Of a DNA stretch of 64,000 bases, positions 1 to 6,673 are shown in pieces. Position numbers and translations under genes: made by a program. Every line of letters begins with the position of its first letter. Position 1 is the stretch's first letter. The stretch comes from Hyphomonadaceae bacterium (GTDB taxonomy: Bacteria; Pseudomonadota; Alphaproteobacteria; Caulobacterales; Aquidulcibacteraceae). The stretch lies in contig JAHDXR010000004.1 of NCBI GenBank assembly GCA_023384105.1, forward strand, positions 1 through 64,000. Reading direction: 5' to 3'. The notes below the pieces were generated by a model, which was given only the letters and a program-made list of their open reading frames with translations, did not search any database and was not told the origin of the DNA.

Positions 1-149
1 CGATCAGACGACACAGCCTTCAAACCACTGACAGGCGGTCCAAATAGCGGCGCGTCCGAGTCGGCGTGAGGCGTCAGCCGGGTTCGGAACTCGCCTCTCA
101 CGCGCGGCGTTTTCCCACGCGACACATTCCATGAACCGGAGACGCCGCC

Positions 150-323
150 ATGCTGAGCTGGGCGCTCGTGTTTTTCGTGCTGGCGGTGATCGCCGGTTTT
201 CTCGGCTTCGCCGCGCTGGCGGGGCTCGCCGCCGCCATCGCCAAAGTGCTGTTTCTGATCTTCCTCGTGCTGCTGGTGCTGAGCTTCGCGCTGCGCGCGT
301 GGCGCGGCAAATCCGTACTCTGA
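150..323 (+). CDS. DUF1328 family small membrane protein
   Basis: A 57-residue protein, too short for many gene callers, starting MLSWALVFFVLAVIAG. It is almost entirely two hydrophobic helices with a glycine/alanine turn and a short basic C-terminus (RAWRGK). This is the layout of the DUF1328 (YtjA) family of inner-membrane microproteins, whose biochemical role is unknown; members are often linked to stress conditions. A second copy lies at 1098-1262 and the two flank the superoxide dismutase gene. The ATG follows a GGAGACG ribosome-binding sequence. Confidence 0.8.
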   Translation: MLSWALVFFVLAVIAGFLGFAALAGLAAAIAKVLFLIFLVLLVLSFALRAWRGKSVL

Positions 324-401
324 AGATGGGCGCTCGCGCCGCGGCGCGGCAATTTGGCCTGCGCGCGCCGGAGGCCTATATGCTCGCAAGAAGGAGGACT
401 C

Positions 402-1034
402 ATGTTCAAGCTGCTGGATCTGCCGTTCGACGCCGCCGCGCTCGAGCCGCACATGTCGCGTGACACGCTCAACACCCACCACGGCAAGCATCACGCGGCC
501 TACATCAACAAGACCAACGCCTTCCTCAAGGAGCGCTCCAACGCGCCGGCCACGCTTGAAGAGGTTGTGCTGCTCGCCAGGCGCGAGAACGACAAGAAGC
601 TGTTCAACAACGCCGCCCAGGCATGGAACCACGGCTTCTTCTGGCATTCGCTGACGCCGGAAGCGCAAGGCGAGCCGCAGGGCGCGCTGCGCGGCGCCAT
701 CGAAAAGGCGTTCGGCGATCTGAAGACGTTCGGCCTGGAAGCCAAGGCGAAAGGCGAGGGCCATTTCGCCTCCGGCTGGCTCTGGCTCGTCGCCGATCGC
801 TCGGGCGCGGCGCAGCTGGTCGATCTGCACGACGCGGACACCCCGGTCGCCGACGACACGTACACGCCGCTCAGCGTCTGCGACCTGTGGGAGCATGCGT
901 ATTATCTGGATTACAAGAACGAACGCGGCCGCTTCCTCGACGCCTATCTGAACTCGCTGATCAACTGGCGCTTCGCCGAGCGGCAGTACGAGGCCGCACA
1001 AAGAGGTGAGCGCGGCTGGACATACCCGGTCTAG
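402..1034 (+). CDS. sodB: Iron superoxide dismutase
   Basis: Converts superoxide to hydrogen peroxide and oxygen in the cytoplasm. The 210-residue product has the usual SOD length and both domains. Metal ligands visible are His26 (in THHGKHHAAY), His77 (in AWNHGFFWHSL) and the Asp and His of SVCDLWEHAYYLDY near residues 163-167. Gln73 just before the second ligand (AAQAWNH) is characteristic of iron rather than manganese enzymes. The ATG at 402 is preceded by a strong AAGGAGG at 391-397; an in-frame upstream start at 354 lacks such a site. No signal peptide is present, so it is cytoplasmic. It is flanked by two DUF1328 genes. Confidence 0.95.
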   Translation: MFKLLDLPFDAAALEPHMSRDTLNTHHGKHHAAYINKTNAFLKERSNAPATLEEVVLLARRENDKKLFNNAAQAWNHGFFWHSLTPEAQGEPQGALRGAIEKAFGDLKTFGLEAKAKGEGHFASGWLWLVADRSGAAQLVDLHDADTPVADDTYTPLSVCDLWEHAYYLDYKNERGRFLDAYLNSLINWRFAERQYEAAQRGERGWTYPV

Positions 1035-1097
1035 GAACGAGGAACCCCATCGGAAGACCGGACGTTTGCTCGGCAACGGCTTTCCAGGAGGACGCAC

Positions 1098-1262
1098 ATG
1101 CTGAGTTGGGCCCTGATCTTCTTCGTGGTCGCCATCGTTGCGGCCATTTTCGGCTTCGGCGGCATTGCTTCCGCTTCGGCGGGCATCGCCCAGATTCTGT
1201 TCTTCATTTTCCTCGTTCTCTTCGTTGTCTCCCTCATCACAGGCATGGCCCGAAGAAACTGA
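1098..1262 (+). CDS. DUF1328 family small membrane protein, second copy
   Basis: A 54-residue two-helix hydrophobic protein beginning [20 protein letters not shown] and ending in the basic tail MARRN. It is a closer match than the copy at 150 to what I recall as the DUF1328 consensus (glycine-rich FGFGGIA turn). An AGGAGG site lies about six bases before the ATG. It follows sodB by 63 bases on the same strand and is followed by a hairpin terminator at 1379. Function unknown; the pairing with sodB suggests a shared stress context, which is inference. Confidence 0.85.
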   Translation: MLSWALIFFVVAIVAAIFGFGGIASASAGIAQILFFIFLVLFVVSLITGMARRN

Positions 1263-1378
1263 AACGGGTCGCGCGCCGGTCTCTGGCGCGGGATCATCTC
1301 GGCGCTGCGTCAGCGGTTTCGCGCTGACGAACCGCCGTTGAACGTTTTCGCGCCAGGCGAGCGATCCGAGACGGCGTG

Positions 1379-1408
1379 AAGCGCGTCCGCTTTGGCGGGC
1401 GCGCTTTT
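1379..1408 (+). terminator. Rho-independent terminator after the sodB region
   Basis: A 12-base stem (AAGCGCGTCCGC pairing with GCGGGCGCGCTT, one G-T pair) around a TTTG loop is followed by TTTTG. It lies between the second DUF1328 gene on the plus strand and the convergent LysR gene, so it most likely ends transcription of the sodB/DUF1328 region. Confidence 0.65.
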
Positions 1409-1414
1409 GTATGC

Positions 1415-2311
1415 CTAGCGCGCCGCCTTTGGACGGGGCGGCGCCAGGTCCGCGCGCCGCGCGGCGACGGTGTCCTTGAGCCAGGCGTGGACGGCTTTCG
1501 TGCGCGCATTGTCGACGACATCGCGATGCGTGCCGAGCCACCAGCGCCGCGTGAGCCGCACGTGCGGCAAGACCCGCTTCAGATTGGGCCCGACAAGAAA
1601 GCACGGCAGCACGGCGATGCCGCCGCCATTGGCCACGATCTCATACTGCGCGCGAATCGATGAGCTGGAGAGCACCGGCCGCAGCTTCGGCGCGATCGCT
1701 TCCAGGTATCGAAGCTCTTCGGCATAGAGCAGATCGTCGACATAGCCGACTATGTCGTGCGCATGCAGATCGTGCACGGTTTCCGGCGCGCCGCGCCGCT
1801 TCAGATACGCGGCGGACGCGTAGAGCCCGAGATGATAATCCGTCAGCGGTTCGACCACCGTGCGCGCATTCTTGGGCTGCGCGAGCGTCACGACGACATC
1901 GACTTCGCGCTTCGCCGGCGAAAGAAAACCGGTTTGCGCGGCGAGTTCGATGCGTAAGCCGGGATGCGCGGCGTGCAGCGCGGGCAAAGCCGGCGCGAGG
2001 ATGGCCGCGCCGAAACCTTCGGACGCGCTGATCCGCACCGTCCCGCCGACGACGCTGGGCTCGGCCACGCGCGCGACCGCCTCCATCGCGCCTTCCGCCT
2101 CGGTCGCCGCCGCCAGCAGGCGCGAGCCCGCGGCCGTCAGCTGGATGCCGCTGGGGGAGCGGACCAACAGGGTCGACTTCAGCGCGGTTTCGAGCCGGGC
2201 GAGGCGCCGGCCCACCGTTGCGGCGTCGATGCCCAGGCGCTGCGCCGCGCCGGCGAGCGATCCCGCCCGCGTCGCCGCCAGGAAGACGCGCAGATCGTCC
2301 CAATCGTACAT
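1415..2311 (-). CDS. LysR-family transcriptional regulator
   Basis: A 298-residue regulator. Residues 1-60 form the winged helix-turn-helix (WDDLRVFLAATRAGSLAGAA, then GIDAATVGRRLARLETAL), followed by a periplasmic-binding-like effector domain to about residue 285. I place the start at the ATG at 2311 because the open frame upstream of it encodes nothing like LysR and the family begins with the DDLRVFL segment. It is transcribed divergently from mmsA across a 106-base gap that contains dyad-symmetric DNA, so it probably controls the valine catabolic genes; that is inference from position. The effector is unknown. Confidence 0.9.
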   Translation of the reverse strand: MYDWDDLRVFLAATRAGSLAGAAQRLGIDAATVGRRLARLETALKSTLLVRSPSGIQLTAAGSRLLAAATEAEGAMEAVARVAEPSVVGGTVRISASEGFGAAILAPALPALHAAHPGLRIELAAQTGFLSPAKREVDVVVTLAQPKNARTVVEPLTDYHLGLYASAAYLKRRGAPETVHDLHAHDIVGYVDDLLYAEELRYLEAIAPKLRPVLSSSSIRAQYEIVANGGGIAVLPCFLVGPNLKRVLPHVRLTRRWWLGTHRDVVDNARTKAVHAWLKDTVAARRADLAPPRPKAAR

Positions 2312-2342
2312 CGTTCGCACCTGCCCCGGCGCACCGCCATGC

Positions 2343-2368
2343 TGCAAAATTGCATTACTAGTATTGCA
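2343..2368. promoter_or_regulatory. Candidate LysR operator in the lysR-mmsA divergent gap
   Basis: Two overlapping dyads are visible: TGCAAAATTGCA (2343-2354), a perfect palindrome, and TGCATTACTAGTATTGCA (2351-2368), nearly palindromic around ACTAGT. The TGCA half-sites recur with the T-N11-A type spacing that LysR proteins favour, in an AT-richer patch of an otherwise GC-rich gap. This is seen in the sequence; binding by the adjacent regulator is inferred. Confidence 0.5.
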
Positions 2369-2417
2369 CGGATAGGCGTATGGGAAGGCCAGGAAACTCT
2401 CGAAGGACAAGGGCCGA

Positions 2418-3914
2418 ATGCGCGCGATCCATAATTTCATCAACGGCCAAAGCGCGTCCGCCAGCGGCGGGCGCGCTGGCCGCGTTTACAATCCCAACAC
2501 CGGCGCACAGCAGGCCGAGGTCGCCTTTTCCGCGGCCAGGGACGTCGACGCCGCCGTCCAGGCCGCTCTGAAGGCGCAGCCGGAATGGGCCGCCACCAAC
2601 CCGCAGCGGCGCGCGCGCGTGATGTTCGCGTTCAAGGCGCTGGTGGAAAAGAACATGGACGAGCTGGCGCAACTGCTCTCGTCCGAACACGGCAAGGTGA
2701 TCGCCGACTCCAAGGGCGACATCCAGCGCGGTCTTGAGGTGATCGAGTTCGCCTGCGGCATCCCGCATGCGCTGAAGGGCGAATACACCGAAGGCGCGGG
2801 GCCGGGCATCGACGTCTATTCGATGCGCCAACCTCTGGGAGTTGTCGCCGGCATCACGCCGTTCAATTTCCCGGCCATGATCCCGATGTGGATGTTCGGC
2901 GTCGCCATCGCCTGCGGCAACAGCTTCATCCTGAAGCCGAGCGAGAAGGATCCGTCCGTCCCGGTGCGTCTCGCCGAACTGATGCTGGAAGCCGGCGCGC
3001 CCGCGGGCGTCTTGAACGTCGTGCACGGCGACAAGGAGGCCGTCGACGCCATCATCGCCCATCCCGACATCAAGGCGATCAGCTTCGTCGGCTCCTCCGA
3101 CATCGCCCACTACATCTACAGCCACGGCACGGCGAACAATAAGCGCGTGCAGGCCATGGGCGGCGCCAAGAACCACGGCGTCGTCATGCCCGACGCCGAC
3201 ATGGATCAGACCGTGAAGGATCTCGTCGGCGCCGCCTACGGTTCGGCCGGCGAACGCTGCATGGCGCTGCCGGTGGTCGTGCCCGTCGGCAAGAAAACAG
3301 CCGACGAACTGCGCGCGCGCCTCCTTCCCGAGATCGAGAAGCTGAAAGTCGGCGTCTCCACCGATCCTGAAGCGCAATACGGCCCGGTCGTGAGCGCGGC
3401 GCACAAGCAGCGCGTGGAGGATTACATCGCCCTCGGCGCCAAGGAGGGGGCCGAACTGGTGCGCGATGGCCGCGGCTTCAAGCTGCAGGGCTATGAGGAA
3501 GGCTTCTTCATCGGCCCCACGCTGTTCGACGGCGTGAAGACCGAAATGCGCACCTACCAGGAAGAAATCTTCGGACCCGTCCTGCAGATCGTGCGCGCCG
3601 AGAGCTTCGAGGAAGCGCTCGCGCTGCCGAGCAATCACCAATACGGCAACGGCGTCGCCGTCTTCACCCGCAACGGCCGCGCCGCGCGCGAGTTCGCGAG
3701 CCGCGTCAATGTCGGCATGGTCGGCATCAACGTCCCGATCCCGGTGCCGGTCGCCTACCATACTTTCGGCGGCTGGAAGCGCAGCGCCTTCGGCGACACC
3801 AACCAGCACGGCATGGAAGGCGTGAAGTTCTGGACCAAAGTGAAAACGGTGACGGCGCGCTGGCCGGAAGGCATGACGGATGACTCAAGCTTCGTCATTC
3901 CGACGATGCGGTGA
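2418..3914 (+). CDS. mmsA: CoA-acylating methylmalonate-semialdehyde dehydrogenase
   Basis: Oxidises methylmalonate semialdehyde to propionyl-CoA in the last steps of valine breakdown. At 498 residues it has the normal family length. It starts with the FINGQ strand typical of MmsA and has the nucleotide-binding segments ITPFNFPAMIPMWM and ILKPSEKDPS. The catalytic cysteine is in AYGSAGERCMAL. The GAKNHGVVMPDAD stretch, where most aldehyde dehydrogenases carry a catalytic glutamate (ELGG), is diagnostic for the CoA-acylating type. It heads a probable three-gene set with the hydrolase at 4052 and the dehydrogenase at 5304, although repeats separate the genes. Confidence 0.95.
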   Translation: MRAIHNFINGQSASASGGRAGRVYNPNTGAQQAEVAFSAARDVDAAVQAALKAQPEWAATNPQRRARVMFAFKALVEKNMDELAQLLSSEHGKVIADSKGDIQRGLEVIEFACGIPHALKGEYTEGAGPGIDVYSMRQPLGVVAGITPFNFPAMIPMWMFGVAIACGNSFILKPSEKDPSVPVRLAELMLEAGAPAGVLNVVHGDKEAVDAIIAHPDIKAISFVGSSDIAHYIYSHGTANNKRVQAMGGAKNHGVVMPDADMDQTVKDLVGAAYGSAGERCMALPVVVPVGKKTADELRARLLPEIEKLKVGVSTDPEAQYGPVVSAAHKQRVEDYIALGAKEGAELVRDGRGFKLQGYEEGFFIGPTLFDGVKTEMRTYQEEIFGPVLQIVRAESFEEALALPSNHQYGNGVAVFTRNGRAAREFASRVNVGMVGINVPIPVPVAYHTFGGWKRSAFGDTNQHGMEGVKFWTKVKTVTARWPEGMTDDSSFVIPTMR

Positions 3915-3921
3915 TGGCTTC

Positions 3922-4040
3922 ACCTCTCCCTCCGCGAGGGGGCGGGTGAGGGGGCGGGTGTCCGAATGAAGTGCTTGGTTCTGGAGCGCACCCCCTCATC
4001 CGGCGCTTCGCGCCACCTTCTCCCCTCGTGGGGGAGAAGG
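3922..4040. repeat. Palindromic interspersed repeat, family A, copy 1
   Basis: The gap between mmsA and the hydrolase gene is filled by a palindromic element. The left part (CTCTCCCTCCGCGAGGG and a GGGTGAGGGGGCGGGT tail) is answered on the right by CCCCCTCATCCGG, then CTTCTCCCCTCGTGGGGGAGAAGG, each part able to fold on itself and with the other. Related elements occur at 5121, 19980, 45003 and, inside a gene, 53307. The transcript would form strong hairpins between the two valine genes. Confidence 0.75.
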
Positions 4041-4051
4041 AAGGAGACTGA

Positions 4052-5113
4052 ATGACTGACATCCTTACTTCCGCCTCCGCCGGCCTCGCGCGCATCACGC
4101 TGAACCGCCCGCAAGCGCTGCATGCGCTCAGCACGCATATGTGCGCCAACATGATCCAGGCGCTGCTGGCGTGGCGCGACGATGCAAGCGTCCACGCCGT
4201 TCTGCTCGATCACGCGCCCGGCACGCGCGGCTTCTGCGCCGGCGGCGACATCCGCATGCTGGCGGAAAGCGGCGCCAAGGACGGGAAGGAAGCACGCGAC
4301 TTCTTCTTCACCGAGTATCGGCTCAACCATCTGCTCTTCCACTATCCGAAGCCGGTCGTGGCGCTGATCGACGGCGTCACCATGGGCGGCGGCGTCGGCA
4401 TTTCGATGCCCGCGCGCTTCCGCATCGCCACCGAGAACACGACCTACGCCATGCCCGAAACCGGCATCGGCCTGTTTCCCGATGTCGGCGGCGGCTGGTA
4501 CCTGCCGCGCAAGCCCGGCCACATCGGCATGTGGCTCGCGCTCACCGGCGCACGGCTGAAAGCCGCCGATTGCCTTATTGCCGGCGTCGCCACCCATTAC
4601 GTGGAAGCAGCGAAACTTGATGCGCTAAAGCACGCGCTCATGGCGCATCTTCCCGGGGGAGTAAAACTGGAGGCGCTCTTTACAGGGTTCGCCGCCGACC
4701 CCGGCGCCCCGCGCGAGCTGACGCCCGAAAACATCGAACGCATCAACCGCATCTTCGCGCTCGACAGCGTCGAAGCCATCTTCGCCGCGCTTGAAGCGGA
4801 CGGCTCGGCGTGGGCCGGCGCGCAGCACGCAACGCTCAAGACGAAATCGCCGCAGACGCTGAAGGTGGCTTTCCGCCAGCTCCGCGAAGGCGCGCGGATG
4901 GCCAGTTTCGAGGACGAGATGCGCCAGGAATATCGCATCGCCGCCCGCGTCGTGAGCCGGCACGACTTCCAGGAAGGCGTCCGCGCGCTGATCGTCGACA
5001 AGGACAACAAGCCGCAATGGAATCCGCCAACCCTCGCCGGTGTCGCCGATGCGATGCTGGACGAGATCTTCGCCCCGCTGCCGGCGGATCAGGAGTGGAA
5101 GCCGCTGAGCTGA
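4052..5113 (+). CDS. 3-hydroxyisobutyryl-CoA hydrolase (enoyl-CoA hydratase/isomerase fold)
   Basis: Releases 3-hydroxyisobutyrate from its CoA ester, the valine-pathway step just before MmsB. The 353-residue crotonase-fold protein has the HIBCH form: LNRPQALHALS near the N-terminus, GFCAGGDIRML (oxyanion hole), VVALIDGVTMGGGVGIS, and MPETGIGLFPDVGGGWYLPR, which separates hydrolases from ordinary enoyl-CoA hydratases. The C-terminal third is also present, whereas simple hydratases are about 260 residues. It sits between mmsA and mmsB, which fits this assignment. The start follows AAGGAGACTGA. A generic enoyl-CoA hydratase is the less likely alternative. Confidence 0.88.
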   Translation: MTDILTSASAGLARITLNRPQALHALSTHMCANMIQALLAWRDDASVHAVLLDHAPGTRGFCAGGDIRMLAESGAKDGKEARDFFFTEYRLNHLLFHYPKPVVALIDGVTMGGGVGISMPARFRIATENTTYAMPETGIGLFPDVGGGWYLPRKPGHIGMWLALTGARLKAADCLIAGVATHYVEAAKLDALKHALMAHLPGGVKLEALFTGFAADPGAPRELTPENIERINRIFALDSVEAIFAALEADGSAWAGAQHATLKTKSPQTLKVAFRQLREGARMASFEDEMRQEYRIAARVVSRHDFQEGVRALIVDKDNKPQWNPPTLAGVADAMLDEIFAPLPADQEWKPLS

Positions 5114-5120
5114 ACTTCAG

Positions 5121-5270
5121 CTCTCTCCCGTGAGGGGGAGAGGCCGCGCCGGATTTGATCCGGGGCAGGCGAGGGGGCGCGTGTCAGGACGCAGCACGAC
5201 CTTTCGCCCTGAACCCCGCCCCCTCATCCGGTCGCTCCGCGACCGCCTTCTCCCCCGCGCGGGGGAGAAG
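5121..5270. repeat. Palindromic interspersed repeat, family A, copy 2
   Basis: The gap before mmsB holds CTCTCTCCCGTGAGGGGGAGAG at the left and, at the right, CCCCTCATCCGGTCGC followed by CTTCTCCCCCGCGCGGGGGAGAAG. The right end matches copy 1 at 3991-4040 base for base over much of its length (CCCCTCATCCGG then a GC arm then CTTCTCCCC). Both copies lie directly upstream of a valine catabolic gene in the same orientation. Confidence 0.75.
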
Positions 5271-5303
5271 AGATATGTAGAGCCAAGATCAGGAGACCAA
5301 CAC

Positions 5304-6188
5304 ATGACCCGCATCGCATTCATAGGCCTCGGCAATATGGGCTCGGGCATGGCGGCCAATCAGGCCAAGGCCGGGCGCGAGGTCGTCGCGTTCGATCTCT
5401 CGGCGGAAGCGCTGGCGCGCGCCAAGGAGCAGGGCATGACGCCTGCCGCCAGCGCCGGAGAAGCGGTGAAGGACGTCGATGTCGTCATCACCATGCTGCC
5501 GGCCGGCCAGCATGTCCGCGACGTCTATGAGCAGGCGATCCTGCCGAACGCGCGCAAGGACGCGCTGCTGATCGATTGCTCCACCGTCGACGTCGATTCC
5601 GCGCGCACCGTGAACCGCGACGCGTCGATGCAAGGCTTCCGCGCCGCCGATGCGCCGGTATCGGGCGGCACGGCCGCCGCGCAGGGCGGCACGCTCACCT
5701 TCATGGTCGGCTGCCGCGAACAGGATTTCGCCGAGGTCGAAGACGCGCTGAAGCCGATGGCGAAGGCGATCATCCGCGCCGGCGATTCCGGCACGGGCCA
5801 GGCCGCCAAGATCTGCAACAACATGCTGCTCGGCATTTCCATGATCGGCACGTGCGAGGCGTTTGCGCTGGCCGAGTCGCTGGGTCTCGACGCGCAGAAG
5901 TTCTTCGACATCGCCTCGAAGGCGTCGGGCCAGTGCTGGTCGCTCACGTCCTACTGCCCCTGGCCCGGCCCGGTTCCGGCCGCGCCGTCGAACCGCGACT
6001 ACGAAGGCGGCTTCGCCGCGGCGATGATGCTCAAGGATCTGAAGCTCGCCCAGGAGGCCGCGGACAGCTCCGGCGCGCCGACGCCGCTCGGCGGCGCAGC
6101 GGAGGCGCTTTATGAAGAGCTGGTCGGTCGCGGCTTCGGCGGCAAGGATTTCTCGTTCATCCTGCAGATGCTGCGCGGCCGGACATAA
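5304..6188 (+). CDS. mmsB: 3-hydroxyisobutyrate dehydrogenase
   Basis: Oxidises 3-hydroxyisobutyrate to methylmalonate semialdehyde, the substrate of MmsA. The 294-residue protein opens with the NAD-binding Rossmann motif IAFIGLGNMGSGMAANQAK. It has the substrate-binding stretch DAPVSGGTAAAQGGTLTFMV and the catalytic lysine in GQAAKICNNMLLGI. C-terminal GGFAAAMMLKDLKLA is also typical. The ATG at 5304 follows AGGAGACC; an open frame extends upstream through the repeat but is not protein-like. The NAD preference fits the family; it is not read directly from a discriminating residue. Confidence 0.95.
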   Translation: MTRIAFIGLGNMGSGMAANQAKAGREVVAFDLSAEALARAKEQGMTPAASAGEAVKDVDVVITMLPAGQHVRDVYEQAILPNARKDALLIDCSTVDVDSARTVNRDASMQGFRAADAPVSGGTAAAQGGTLTFMVGCREQDFAEVEDALKPMAKAIIRAGDSGTGQAAKICNNMLLGISMIGTCEAFALAESLGLDAQKFFDIASKASGQCWSLTSYCPWPGPVPAAPSNRDYEGGFAAAMMLKDLKLAQEAADSSGAPTPLGGAAEALYEELVGRGFGGKDFSFILQMLRGRT

Positions 6189-6208
6189 GCGCGGCCCGGG
6201 CCGGCCGC

Positions 6209-6586
6209 CTATTTCATCACGGTTTCGATCGTCTCCAGCAGTGCGCGGGGCGACACCGGCTTCACCAGCACCGCGTCCGCGCCCGCCGCGTGCGCCGCCT
6301 CCCTGTGCTCGCCGCCGCTTGCGCCGCTGATCATCACGATCTGCACGCCGCGCAGGGTCTCCTCGGCGCGCGCCGCGCGGATGAAGGCGAGCCCGTCCAT
6401 TCCCGGCATGCGCTGATCCGCCAGCACCAGATGCGGGGCCTGTTCGGCCATTTTGAGCAGCGCCTCGGCGCCGCTCGCCGCGGCGCGCACCGAGCGCACG
6501 CCGGCGCGCACGAGCACCCGCGTCAGCATCACGCGCATCGCTTCGTGGTCGTCGACGATCAGCACGTCGAGGTCGGAGAGCCGCAT
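6209..6586 (-). CDS. Single-domain response regulator (CheY-like receiver)
   Basis: A stand-alone 125-residue receiver domain with no output domain. It has the acidic pair in VLIVDDHEAM, the phosphoacceptor aspartate in LVLADQRMPGMDGLAF, a serine in IVMISGASG at the switch position and the conserved lysine in AVLVKPVS. Such proteins act by protein-protein contact in phosphorelays. The partner kinase is not in this window. It converges with mmsB and lies downstream of the TonB receptor on the same strand, 87 bases away. Confidence 0.88.
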   Translation of the reverse strand: MRLSDLDVLIVDDHEAMRVMLTRVLVRAGVRSVRAAASGAEALLKMAEQAPHLVLADQRMPGMDGLAFIRAARAEETLRGVQIVMISGASGGEHREAAHAAGADAVLVKPVSPRALLETIETVMK

Positions 6587-6673
6587 GGCGCACGGCTTAG
6601 GACAACGCGCCGCAAAAGCAAACGGCCGGAGCGAAAGCTCCGGCCGTCGCGTTCTGCGTCGTGCTTACGCCGC

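Noticed and set aside
2358-3809. A 483-codon minus-strand frame opposite mmsA
   Set aside because: mmsA is full length and conserved; the opposite frame starts in the lysR-mmsA regulatory gap and has no family resemblance.
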